Assembly (NCBI GenBank): GCA_040766665.1
Contig: JAXGQD010000009.1
Location: 23,889 to 87,888 of the forward strand
DNA from: JAXGQD01 sp040766665
GTDB taxonomy: Bacteria > Bacillota > Clostridia > Saccharofermentanales > Fastidiosipilaceae
Reading direction: 5' to 3'
DNA: 64,000 bases
Below the pieces are notes generated by a model. It was not told where the DNA came from. It did no database searches and saw only the letters and a list, made by a program, of their open reading frames with translations. The position numbers were made by a program, and so were the translations under genes. This document shows, piece by piece, positions 26,045-34,406 of this stretch. Every line of letters starts with the position of its first letter. Position 1 is the stretch's first letter.

Positions 26045-26075
26045 ACCTTTGCCGTTTAGGCATATTCAATCAAAG

Positions 26076-26107
26076 AAGAGTCGACTCAAATAGGAGTCGG
26101 CTCTTTT
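26076..26107 (+). terminator. Terminator after veg
   Basis: AAGAGTCGACTC / GAGTCGGCTCTT stem (one T-G pair) followed by TTT and, after ACA, a longer T-run. Confidence 0.88.
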
Positions 26108-26141
26108 ACATTTTTTACTGTAAGACGACTCAGGCATTTGT

Positions 26142-26181
26142 TACAATGTTAAAAACTTAGCCAATCCTTTATGGCTTGGCT
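26142..26181 (+). promoter_or_regulatory. Possible extended -10 promoter and leader hairpin of ispE
   Basis: TGTTACAAT (TG, one base, then TACAAT at 26142-26147) resembles an extended -10 box without a good -35. A hairpin TAGCCAATCC / GGCTTGGCTA (one mismatch) follows. Confidence 0.4.
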
Positions 26182-26214
26182 AGTAGTCTGATTTATTAAA
26201 TGACGGAGCGAGCT

Positions 26215-27261
26215 ATGATTGATGTCAATCGTATAGAAGAACGCCTGGCCCATGCAAAAATTAACCTCTACCTGGATATCGTTGGTCGCCGCACAGATGG
26301 CTATCATCTGTTGGATACCGTGATGCAGACTTTAGCTTTGGCCGATCGCTTGTCTTTTACTTGGCTCGAAGCTAAGGATGAGGAAACTTTTGCCGCAATG
26401 CTCAATGAGCAAAAGAGAGAGGGCAGAAGTCTGCAGCATTTCAAGGACTTTGCTGCTTTTGAGCTCTTGCTCGATATCGAAAATGACTTGGCGAATCGCT
26501 TAGCTGAAGCTGAAAGCAATATTCTTTATAAAGCACTGCAACACTGGTTCAAAGCGCTAGAGCCAAGGCAAGTGCAAAAGGTGCAAGAAAGTATCGCGGC
26601 AGCATCCCTACGTCAAGCATGTCTTTTGATTAAGTTGGATAAACTGATACCGCCAGAGTCGGGCTTAGGCGGAGCGTCGGCAGATGCAGCGGCTTTGTTG
26701 GATTATTTGGATGAGTGTTTTACTTTGCAGTGGGATGATGCGGCTCGTCTGAGTCTGGAGAGTAAAATCGGCGCTGATGTGCCTTTTACACGACGTAAGG
26801 GGACACAACGTTGCCTGGGTATTGGGGAGAAGATGTCAGCTTTGCCGGGCTTGCCGCCTTTTGCCTGCGTCTTAATCAAGCCCTTACGCTTGGGTGTCAA
26901 AACGGCGGCAGCTTTCAAACGTTACAGCGAAATCTTCGTGATGGATGCAGAGAAACTGCAAAGACCGCAATGTGAAGCCTTTGTTGAGGCGCTTAAAGCG
27001 GAGCACTGGGGGGACTTACAGAGGCTGGGTGGTAATGTTTTTGCCTCCTTAATTGACGATGAGTTTTCGGTTCTGCCTCAATGGTTGGAGCGGCTAAGCG
27101 CAGACGGCAGCTTTCTTTGTTCGCTGTCCGGTTCGGGTACAGCCTGCTTTGCCTTATTTGAGAATCCGGCTCAGGCGGCGGCTTGCGCGGCCGAATTATC
27201 TCGTCTGACAGAGCTGAACGGGGTGCCTTTTGCCCTTTATCTGACGGAGCTCGCTTGTTGA
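26215..27261 (+). CDS. ispE: 4-diphosphocytidyl-2-C-methyl-D-erythritol kinase
   Basis: About 348 residues from the ATG at 26215, with GGAG six bases before; an in-frame ATG at 26200 lacks a site. A GHMP kinase that phosphorylates the 2-hydroxyl of CDP-methylerythritol in the non-mevalonate isoprenoid pathway. The N-terminal motif AHAKINLYLDIVGRRTDGYH is characteristic. The ATP-binding loop PPESGLGGASADAAAL spans about 146-161 and the C-terminal GHMP motif is SLSGSGTACFALF. It is longer than typical IspE (about 290) because of an insert of about 50 residues after ADRLSF, rich in Glu and Lys. Its stop codon overlaps the -35 box of the rpmH promoter. Confidence 0.93.
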   Translation: MIDVNRIEERLAHAKINLYLDIVGRRTDGYHLLDTVMQTLALADRLSFTWLEAKDEETFAAMLNEQKREGRSLQHFKDFAAFELLLDIENDLANRLAEAESNILYKALQHWFKALEPRQVQKVQESIAAASLRQACLLIKLDKLIPPESGLGGASADAAALLDYLDECFTLQWDDAARLSLESKIGADVPFTRRKGTQRCLGIGEKMSALPGLPPFACVLIKPLRLGVKTAAAFKRYSEIFVMDAEKLQRPQCEAFVEALKAEHWGDLQRLGGNVFASLIDDEFSVLPQWLERLSADGSFLCSLSGSGTACFALFENPAQAAACAAELSRLTELNGVPFALYLTELAC

Positions 27262-27286
27262 CAGACTTTGACTCTGCCGATATAAT
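27258..27286 (+). promoter_or_regulatory. Consensus sigma-A promoter of rpmH operon
   Basis: Perfect TTGACA (27258-27263), exactly 17 bp, perfect TATAAT (27281-27286). The -35 box overlaps the ispE stop codon. Confidence 0.95.
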
Positions 27287-27318
27287 TTCTCTGCTATGGA
27301 AAAACGGAGGTGAGCGAA

Positions 27319-27456
27319 ATGTCCAAGATGACATACCAGCCGAAAAAGAGACAACGTTCTCGCGAACACGGCTTTAGAAAAAGAATGCAGACTTCTTCAG
27401 GTAGAGAAGTTTTGAGAAGAAGAAGACTTAAAGGTCGCAAGCAACTGTCCGCCTGA
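27319..27456 (+). CDS. rpmH: 50S ribosomal protein L34
   Basis: A 45-residue protein beginning MSKMTYQPKKRQRSREHGF and ending GRKQLSA, with the family core HGFRKRMQTSSGREVLRRRR. The N-terminus is one residue longer than the usual MKRTYQP form. ATG at 27319 is preceded by GGAGGTGAG. It sits behind a perfect-consensus promoter, the expected position for this highly expressed gene, with rnpA next. Confidence 0.97.
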   Translation: MSKMTYQPKKRQRSREHGFRKRMQTSSGREVLRRRRLKGRKQLSA

Positions 27457-27463
27457 GAATAGA

Positions 27464-27487
27464 AGGCCGAGTAGTCGGTCTTTATTC
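27464..27487 (+). terminator. Weak hairpin/attenuator between rpmH and rnpA
   Basis: AGGCCGA-GTAG-TCGGTCT stem (one G-T pair) followed by TTATT. Probably partial termination, giving more L34 than RNase P protein. Confidence 0.5.
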
Positions 27488-27535
27488 ATTTTATGCGATT
27501 GTGAATTGCTGCGACTGCGGAGTGCAGAGGCATAC

Positions 27536-27871
27536 ATGAAAGACAGCGAGAGCATTAAGAAAAATCGCGAATTTTCCGCCGTATGCCGCAAAGGCCAAAA
27601 GCATAAAGGCCGCTATCTCAATCTTTTTGTACGTGGGAATCGTGGCGGCATGAAGCGGGTGGGTTTTGCCACCAGCAGGAAATTTCCCAATGCCGTGAAG
27701 CGGAACAGAGCGAAACGATTGATGCGTGAAGCTTACCGCCATCTTGCCAAAGATATCATTCGCGGACGAGATGTGGTATTAATAATGAAAGATTTATCCG
27801 AGCCCAGATACAGCGAAGTACAGGCAGACATGTATCAACTCTTTTTGCAGGCCGGATTGCTTGGTGAATGA
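27536..27871 (+). CDS. rnpA: Ribonuclease P protein component
   Basis: 111 residues from the ATG at 27536 (AGAGG, five-base spacer). It opens KDSESIKKNREFSAVCRKG and contains the RNA-binding signature KFPNAVKRNRAKRLMREAYR (RNR motif), with the usual VGFATSRK segment before it. It binds RNase P RNA to mature tRNA 5' ends. It lies between rpmH and yidD as in most bacteria. Confidence 0.96.
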   Translation: MKDSESIKKNREFSAVCRKGQKHKGRYLNLFVRGNRGGMKRVGFATSRKFPNAVKRNRAKRLMREAYRHLAKDIIRGRDVVLIMKDLSEPRYSEVQADMYQLFLQAGLLGE

Positions 27872-27874
27872 GCA

Positions 27875-28102
27875 ATGCGTCAGGGCTTGATTCGTCTGAT
27901 TCGCTGGTACCAATTACGGGTCTCACCCGGCAAACCTGCACGTTGCCGCTATATACCGACTTGCTCCCAATATGCACTAGAGGCTATTACTAAATATGGT
28001 GCGATAAAGGGGACGGGGAAGGCCATCTGGAGAATATTGCGTTGCAACCCTTTCGGTGGCCGCGGCTATGATCCGGTGGATAAGAATGAAGTAAAGCACT
28101 AG
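27875..28102 (+). CDS. yidD: Membrane protein insertion efficiency factor YidD
   Basis: 75 residues. It opens with an amphipathic basic helix and carries the conserved cysteines of the family (ARCRYIPTCSQYALEAITKYG and RILRCNPF), then GGRGYDPV. It starts three bases after rnpA. YidD aids insertion of proteins through YidC, encoded next. Confidence 0.96.
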   Translation: MRQGLIRLIRWYQLRVSPGKPARCRYIPTCSQYALEAITKYGAIKGTGKAIWRILRCNPFGGRGYDPVDKNEVKH

Positions 28103-28133
28103 GGCTTCGTCCCTATGAGAGGATATATTAAGG

Positions 28134-29153
28134 ATGCAAATACAGTTAGTGCCGGTTTTCGGTTTACTTGAACCCTTATACACATTGTTTGGCTGGATTA
28201 TGCGTGCCCTATACAGTGTAATTGCCAATTACGGTTTGGACATCATTATCTTTACGGTTTTTTTGCGCCTCATCATGATCCCTTTGCAGCTTAAACAGCA
28301 CAAGACGACATTGAAGCAAATGCAGCTGACCGACGAACTGAATGATTTGAAACGCTACTATGGCGACGATCGCAACGGTTTTGCGATGGCGCAGCAAGAG
28401 CTGTTCAAAAAACACAAAATTTCCATCACCGGCGGCTGTTTGCCTTCGATGCTGGGCATTTTGATTATCTGGCCGATTTGGAGAATTATCTCTCAGCCTT
28501 TGCATTACATCATGGGTATCAGTCAGGAAAGCCTGGCAAAAATCGCCACCAACCTGGCCTCTGCCGGCTTGGTGCCCGAGACTGTCATTAAGAATGTGGT
28601 CAACTCGGATATCGCAGTTCTTAACGCATTGCGCAATAACGGCCCTGCTATGAATCAGGCCGTTTCCGAAGGTTTGATCCGCGCGGACCAGATGATTAAT
28701 CTAGACTTTTTTGGGATCAACTTAGGCATGACGCCAAGCTTCAATCCCTCCGTCATCTTCGGTGAGCAAATGTCGACTTATCTACCCTTGTTAATTATTC
28801 CTGTATTGGCCGTCATTACCTCCTTTGTTGTGTCACAGGTTTCTAACCGCACCAATGCGATGCTTTTGCAACAAAAACGCAGTAAAGAATTGGCTAAACT
28901 CAATCCCGCCCGTGACGTGGTCGAGGATAAAACCCAAAACATGTCCAAGCAGATGATGTTGATGATGCCCATCATCACATTAATTACGGTTTTCACCATG
29001 CCGGCTGCTATGGGTTTATACTGGATAGTCGGTAACTTGATGATGATTTTCCAGTCTTATTTGTTGTATTTCCTCTACACTAATCCTGTGATGAGCAGTG
29101 TCTGGTCTGAGGATGAGCTGGGCCTTTTAAAGGCTAAAGGAGGAAAAGCATAA
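28134..29153 (+). CDS. yidC: Membrane protein insertase YidC (Oxa1 family)
   Basis: 339 residues with about five hydrophobic helices and no lipobox. Helix 1 holds VPVFGLLEPLYTLFGWIM, then a YGLDIIIFTVFLRLIMIPLQ segment with the conserved Arg in the membrane groove, a cytoplasmic hairpin (about 55-105) rich in Gln and Lys, and SITGGCLPSMLGILIIWPIW. It inserts proteins into the cytoplasmic membrane alone or with SecYEG. The central extracytoplasmic region (about 130-205) is longer than in YidC1/SpoIIIJ of Bacillus. It overlaps jag by one base (TAATG). Confidence 0.93.
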   Translation: MQIQLVPVFGLLEPLYTLFGWIMRALYSVIANYGLDIIIFTVFLRLIMIPLQLKQHKTTLKQMQLTDELNDLKRYYGDDRNGFAMAQQELFKKHKISITGGCLPSMLGILIIWPIWRIISQPLHYIMGISQESLAKIATNLASAGLVPETVIKNVVNSDIAVLNALRNNGPAMNQAVSEGLIRADQMINLDFFGINLGMTPSFNPSVIFGEQMSTYLPLLIIPVLAVITSFVVSQVSNRTNAMLLQQKRSKELAKLNPARDVVEDKTQNMSKQMMLMMPIITLITVFTMPAAMGLYWIVGNLMMIFQSYLLYFLYTNPVMSSVWSEDELGLLKAKGGKA

Positions 29154-30010
29154 TGCAGTCCGTTGAAAAGACCGGCAAAACAGTTGATGCGGCGGTTTTC
29201 AGTGCCCTGGAAGAATTAGGGGCAACCATCGACGAAGTGATTGTCGAAGTCATCGACGAAGGTGACAACGGCATCCTAGGTATCGGCAGAAAGCCTGCCC
29301 GCGTTTTGGTAAGTCTTGACCGTATGACCGACAGTCCGGTATTCGAAACAAATGATGATGACGATGAAGACAGTCAATACAGCTATGACGAAAAAGAAAT
29401 CAATGCCGCTGATTTTTCCGATCCCGGTATGTTCGATAACGAAGACATTGAAGCTGAAGCGGTGCCTGTTGAAGCCGAGAACACGACTTATTTTGGTGAT
29501 GGCAGCGATTACCTAGATGATGATTTTGAAGAGCAACGCCTTTTGATGACGGACTTCCTCAGCGAAATCCTGGCAGCCATGGACGTCGACGCCAAAATTG
29601 TCTGTAGCCCGAAAGAGGGCGGCATCCAGGTGGATATTGACGGCGATGACGTGGGTGTACTGATCGGTCGTCGCGGTGACACGCTGGCTGCGCTGCAATA
29701 TCTTAGTTCCTTGGTGATTAATAGAAACAGTGAACAACGTGTGCATCTCAGCCTGGATGTATCGGGCTATAAAAAACGCCGTGAAAACAGTTTGATTGAT
29801 CTGGCACAGCGCACTGCAGGACGTGTCATGAAAGTAAAGAAGGAATACGTCATGGAAGCCATGCCGGCTGCAGAGCGTCGCATCATCCATTCTGCTTTAC
29901 AGAGCCATCGCGGTGTGAAAACCATCAGTGAAGGCAACGAACCACATCGCTATGTGGTCGTGGTTCCTTTGAAAGACGGAGAAGTGAAAGAAGATTTTGA
30001 AAGAGCTTAA
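29153..30010 (+). CDS. jag: RNA-binding protein Jag/KhpB
   Basis: 285 residues with three regions: an N-terminal Jag domain (1-50, EKTGKTVDAAVFSALEELGA), an acidic linker (about 60-120, many Asp/Glu), and a KH domain with VLIGRRGDTLAALQYL followed by an R3H domain (ERRIIHSALQSH). KhpB pairs with KhpA as an RNA chaperone affecting cell division and elongation in Gram-positives. It shares the TAATG junction with yidC, so translation is coupled. Confidence 0.94.
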   Translation: MQSVEKTGKTVDAAVFSALEELGATIDEVIVEVIDEGDNGILGIGRKPARVLVSLDRMTDSPVFETNDDDDEDSQYSYDEKEINAADFSDPGMFDNEDIEAEAVPVEAENTTYFGDGSDYLDDDFEEQRLLMTDFLSEILAAMDVDAKIVCSPKEGGIQVDIDGDDVGVLIGRRGDTLAALQYLSSLVINRNSEQRVHLSLDVSGYKKRRENSLIDLAQRTAGRVMKVKKEYVMEAMPAAERRIIHSALQSHRGVKTISEGNEPHRYVVVVPLKDGEVKEDFERA

Positions 30011-30035
30011 TTGCTGAAAACATGAAGGACATATG

Positions 30036-30065
30036 ACGGCAGCTGAATACTCTACTGCCGTTTTT
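30036..30065 (+). terminator. Terminator after jag
   Basis: ACGGCAG / CTGCCGT stem followed by T5. Confidence 0.85.
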
Positions 30066-30085
30066 CCATTTTTTGAGGGTTTGCT

Positions 30086-31603
30086 ATGGATTTACCAATC
30101 ATTGCCGCATTAGCCACGCCGCCCGGCCAGTCCGGTTTGGCTGTCGTGCGCCTGAGCGGTAGCGGCGCGGCCGCATTGGCTGATCGCTGTTTTGCCTTTG
30201 GCCCTCTGCCGTCAGCTTCAGTAGCCTTTGAAGGTTCGAAGGTCGGCACCACAAAGCGTCACAAGAGAAGCATCGCCAGTATGAAAGGCTATCGCTGTGC
30301 CTTGGGTTACCTCTTTGATCCGGAAAGCGGAGAAATCATTGATCAATGTATTGCGACCCATTTCGTCGCCCCATATTCATATACCGGTGAAGAAACCGTA
30401 GAGTTTAGCTTCCATGGGGGTTTGGCGTTGCGGCGCAAGGTATTGCAGCTACTCTTTGCTTTAGGTGCGGAGGCGGCCCCGGCCGGTGAGTTTAGCTAAC
30501 GCGCATTTCTCAACGGAAAAATGGATTTGGCCCAGGCAGAAGCCGTCATGGATTTGATTAATGCGGAAGCCGGGCTTAGTTCTGCTTCTGCGCTGCAACA
30601 ACTACAGGGACAGCTTTCGCAAGCTTTTATAGCGTTTCGCGAGGAACTTTTTGCCTTGTTGGCAGAACTCGAAATCGCCGTCGATTATCCTGAGCATGAG
30701 GACTTTGCTTTTGCCGAAGACGAACTACCCCAACGTCTGCTGAGAATTAAAGAAGCCTTACATGATTTACTTTCGGGATATAAGCAGAGCCTGAGTTTAA
30801 AAAAAGGTTTGCAGGTGGTTTTGGTAGGTGCACCGAATGTCGGAAAGTCATCCTTGCTGAATAGACTGAGCGGCAGTGAGCGCGCTATCGTGACTGACAT
30901 TGCCGGCACAACCCGTGACACGGTGGACAGCCTCATTGAAATTGCAGGCATCCCTGTGCGTCTCATAGATACAGCAGGTATCCGTGAAAGCAGCGATCAG
31001 GTGGAAAAAATTGGTGTGGCACGATCCTTAAAGGCGATGCAGGAAGCAGACTATATCCTTTGGACCATTACACCGGAAACCCTGCGTGATGCAGATCCAC
31101 AACGCGTTGCGGCAGCCTTACGGGAAGAACTCGAATTTATCCCCCGAAGCCAAGCCTTTAGTCTTTTGCTCAATAAATTGGATTTACCCGAAGCTGATGA
31201 GCGCTTCGCCTTTCTGGTGGAGCAAGTGCTGCCGTTATTGGCTGACGAACTTGCAAAACACAGCGGTTTGCAAAGCCAGAGTGGTATCCCGCAATTATTA
31301 CAGGTTTCGGCACAGAGTGGACAAGGAATGGACGACCTGCGTCAAGCCATCGTGCAGGTTTATCAAAATTTAGGTAGTGGCAAAAGTGAAGCCCTGCGCA
31401 TTACCTCGGAGCGCCATGCGGAAATCGTCCGACGTGCCGCGGCGCTCTTGGACCAAATACTGGCAGAACGCAGTTATTTGCCCTTGGACGTTCTCTCTCA
31501 AAGCCTCTTGGCTGTCGGTGATATACTGGCAGAAATCAGTGGCGAGCAGGTCAGCGAAAGCTTAATCAATGAGATATTTTCTCGTTTTTGTGTCGGAAAG
31601 TGA
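30086..31603 (+). CDS. mnmE: tRNA modification GTPase MnmE (in-frame TAA at 30497-30499)
   Basis: With MnmG this GTPase makes the 5-carboxymethylaminomethyl group on wobble U34. The 506-codon frame is continuous except for one TAA where the conserved PGEFS-x-RAFLNGK segment needs one residue (often Lys, Arg or Gln; CAA or AAA differ by one base). Both sides are otherwise well conserved. N-terminal domain: LATPPGQSGLAVVRLSG and YTGEETVEF. G domain: GAPNVGKSS, then DIAGTTRDT, DTAG and NKLD. The C-terminus FCVGK includes the catalytic-region cysteine. An insert near residues 50-72 is not usual. If the stop is real, the first 137 codons would be a fragment. Confidence 0.92.
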
Positions 31604-33562
31604 GTGGGATTGTTGCAAAACACAAAAGTCAGAAGCATAGCCAGCGTTTTAGCTGAATCGGAAAACTATGAAGCAGGTAGCTACGATATTGCCGTAGTGG
31701 GTGCAGGCCATGCCGGTTGCGAAGCCGCAGCCGCAGCAACACGACTGGGCTGCCGCACGATTCTTTTCGGTATGAACTTGGATCAAGTAGCCAATATGCC
31801 TTGTAACCCCAATATTGGGGGGACAGCCAAAGGTCAACTGGTTAAAGAAATAGATGCGCTGGGTGGACTCATGGGTCTCGTTGCCGATGAAGCGACACTA
31901 CAGTTTCGTATGTTAAACCGTTCCAAGGGACCGGCTGTGCTTTCGCCGCGTGCTCAGATTGACCGTAGGAAGTATGCCGGATTGATGAAAGATCGGCTTG
32001 AAGCGATAGAAGGTTTGGATTTACGTCAAGATGAAATAGTGGAACTATTGACTGACGAAGCAGGGCAATGTACGGGCTTGTTAACTCGCTTTGGTGCGGT
32101 TTACCGGGCTTCACGTATCATCCTGTGCACGGGGACCTATTTGCTCTCACGGATCATCATCGGTACACAAACTTTTGCCTCCGGTCCGGATAACCTCTTC
32201 CCGGCAGCTGAACTCTCCCATTCGTTACGGAATTTCGGCATCGTTCTGCAGCGCTTTAAGACCGGAACGCCAGTCCGCGTTAATCTGCGCAGTATCGACA
32301 CGACGGTGCTAGAAGAACAGCAAGGTGAGCCGGATGCTTTGCCTTTCAGCTTCATGAATGAAGATGAGCCCGCATATTTACAGCGGCCGCAGCGTTCTTG
32401 TTACCTGACTTGGACCAATGCGGAAACGCAGGCAATTATAAGCGCCAACCTGCATCGTTCGCCGCTGTTTTCCGGCATTATTGAGGGGGTAGGCGCACGC
32501 TACTGTCCTTCAATAGAAGATAAAATTGTCCGTTTTAGCGATAAAGAGCGGCACCAGGTTTTTATCGAGCCGATGGGTGAGCATTCCTACGAAATGTATC
32601 TACAGGGTTTGTCAACCAGTCTGCCGCAAGATGTGCAAGTGGCTTTGCTGCAGAGCATCAAAGGCCTGGAAAAGGCCAAAATTCAGCGCAGTGCGTACGC
32701 TATCGAGTATGATTGTCTGGAACCGAGCGAACTCAGCAATTCACTGGAATTAAGGCATGTAGCGGGTCTCTATGCAGCCGGTCAAATCAACGGCTCATCC
32801 GGATACGAGGAAGCGGCTGCCCAGGGCTTGATGGCCGGCATAAATGCTGCGAGATCATTACAAGGAAAAGAACCCATCGTCTTAGGACGAGATCAAGCCT
32901 ACATCGGAGTCTTAATAGATGACTTGATAACGAAAGGCACAAAGGAGCCTTATCGCATGATGACTTCACGGGCAGAGTATCGACTGATTTTACGCCAGGA
33001 CAATGCCGATCTAAGGCTTACACCGATTGGCTATGCTGTCGGTTTGGTCGACGATGCACGTTGGGAGCGCTTCTGTGAGAAAAAAGCAAACATTGATGCA
33101 GAATTACAACGTCTGCGTGAAACGCGTGTCGCCATGAATGAGGAGAGCAAGACCGTACTCGAAGCGCTAGGTACGACAGCCTTGCACGGTGGTGTCAGTC
33201 TGGCTGAGCTCCTGCGTCGCCCACAGTTGGATTATGAATCCCTAGCAGCTTTAGATCCTCAGCGTCCCCAACTGACAGCTGCCGTACGATACCAAGTAAA
33301 TGTCGAATTAAAGTACGAGGGCTATATAAAGCTTGAGGAACAGCGCATTGCTAAACAAGCACACCTCGAGAAACGTCTCATTCCCAAAGATTTTGATTTT
33401 TCCGTTATCAGCGGTTTGCGCAATGAGGCGCGCGAGAAGCTACAAGTCTACCAGCCCAGTTCTGTCGGTCAGGCAGGACGTATTTCCGGCATCTCACCGG
33501 CGGATATCTCCGTTTTATTAATCTACTTAGAACGTTTTCAACAAGAGGTCGAACATGCCTGA
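31604..33562 (+). CDS. mnmG: tRNA uridine 5-carboxymethylaminomethyl modification enzyme MnmG
   Basis: 652-residue FAD enzyme, partner of MnmE. The GTG start directly follows the mnmE stop. FAD-binding Rossmann motif GAGHAGCEAA (about 33-42), then CNPNIGGTAKGQLVKEIDALGG and the RMLNRSKGPAV substrate loop, all canonical. Both signature blocks GPRYCPSIEDK (here GARYCPSIEDK) and GINAARS are present, and the C-terminal helical domain ends with SGISPADISVLLIYL. The first 25 residues are an extra tail, so an internal start is possible. It overlaps rsmG by eight bases. Confidence 0.95.
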   Translation: MGLLQNTKVRSIASVLAESENYEAGSYDIAVVGAGHAGCEAAAAATRLGCRTILFGMNLDQVANMPCNPNIGGTAKGQLVKEIDALGGLMGLVADEATLQFRMLNRSKGPAVLSPRAQIDRRKYAGLMKDRLEAIEGLDLRQDEIVELLTDEAGQCTGLLTRFGAVYRASRIILCTGTYLLSRIIIGTQTFASGPDNLFPAAELSHSLRNFGIVLQRFKTGTPVRVNLRSIDTTVLEEQQGEPDALPFSFMNEDEPAYLQRPQRSCYLTWTNAETQAIISANLHRSPLFSGIIEGVGARYCPSIEDKIVRFSDKERHQVFIEPMGEHSYEMYLQGLSTSLPQDVQVALLQSIKGLEKAKIQRSAYAIEYDCLEPSELSNSLELRHVAGLYAAGQINGSSGYEEAAAQGLMAGINAARSLQGKEPIVLGRDQAYIGVLIDDLITKGTKEPYRMMTSRAEYRLILRQDNADLRLTPIGYAVGLVDDARWERFCEKKANIDAELQRLRETRVAMNEESKTVLEALGTTALHGGVSLAELLRRPQLDYESLAALDPQRPQLTAAVRYQVNVELKYEGYIKLEEQRIAKQAHLEKRLIPKDFDFSVISGLRNEAREKLQVYQPSSVGQAGRISGISPADISVLLIYLERFQQEVEHA

Positions 33563-34331
33563 GTCTGAGAGTAGCATGAAAGTACGCGGAGCAGACTTTT
33601 CCGCCTCGGAGCTAAGCCGTATTTTGAAGGAAGCGCCGGCTTTTTCCGACTTGCTGTCGGAAGCTGAGCGTCAGCTTTTCGAAGCATATGCGGCAGAATT
33701 AATTGAAACAAATAAAAAGTTGAATTTAACTGCAATCACCAAAGCGGATGCACTGGCCTATCTGCATTTTTTGGATAGTCTGATGTTGATCCCCTTAATC
33801 GAAAAATTGCCAATTGCTGTAAAAGAAAACCTGAGCTTAACCGATGTGGGCAGCGGTGCAGGGTTTCCGGGAATTCCTGTTAAAATTATGCGCCCACAGT
33901 GGAATGTCTTCTTAATGGATGCGCTCAATAAACGGGTCCGATTTCTCAATGATGTGATTGCCAAACTGGGATTAACGGAGATTAGCGCAGTTCATGTGCG
34001 AGCGGAAGAGGCCGGCCACCTGGCGCAGTACCGCGAGCAATCGGATATCGTAACAGCCAGGGCTGTCGCAGCTTTGGAAATTTTGGCTGAATTTTGCCTA
34101 CCTCTGACAAAAGTAGGGGGCTATTTCATTGCCATGAAAGCCACACTGGCTGAAGCAGAGCTCGCAGCCGCAGATCCTGTGATAAAAAAATTAGGTGGCA
34201 AGATCGTTTCAATTGAACGCTTCACATTGCCTTTTGAAGAACAGCAACGCAGCTTAATTGTGCTGGAAAAGCGGCAGACTTGCCCGCCGGGCTACCCCAG
34301 AAACTACGCCAAAATCAAGCAAAAGGCTTAG
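33555..34331 (+). CDS. rsmG: 16S rRNA (guanine527-N7)-methyltransferase RsmG
   Basis: 258 residues. It uses S-adenosylmethionine to methylate G527 in the 530 loop. Conserved segments: NKKLNLTAI, HFLDSL, the SAM-binding DVGSGAGFPGIPVKI (about 95-109) and VTARAVAALEILAEFCLPL. The N-terminal extension of about 30 residues before the GidB core is longer than usual; an internal ATG at residue 8 is an alternative. Loss of this enzyme confers low-level streptomycin resistance. It closes the mnmE-mnmG-rsmG cluster. Confidence 0.94.
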   Translation: MPESESSMKVRGADFSASELSRILKEAPAFSDLLSEAERQLFEAYAAELIETNKKLNLTAITKADALAYLHFLDSLMLIPLIEKLPIAVKENLSLTDVGSGAGFPGIPVKIMRPQWNVFLMDALNKRVRFLNDVIAKLGLTEISAVHVRAEEAGHLAQYREQSDIVTARAVAALEILAEFCLPLTKVGGYFIAMKATLAEAELAAADPVIKKLGGKIVSIERFTLPFEEQQRSLIVLEKRQTCPPGYPRNYAKIKQKA

Positions 34332-34337
34332 TGTGTA

Positions 34338-34346
34338 TGTTATAAT
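34338..34346 (+). promoter_or_regulatory. Extended -10 promoter of gyrA
   Basis: TGTTATAAT: perfect TATAAT (34341-34346) preceded by a TGn extension, seven bases after the rsmG stop and 60 bp before the gyrA start. Confidence 0.65.
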
Positions 34347-34406
34347 TTAAGGCAAATCGTTCAGCGCAACGACGCAATTTCTAAGTGTTTAACAAAGGGG
34401 TGTCTC

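Noticed and set aside
30480..30530. Stop-codon recoding (selenocysteine or pyrrolysine) in mnmE
   Set aside because: The stop is TAA, not TGA or TAG, and the position is not a catalytic cysteine in MnmE.
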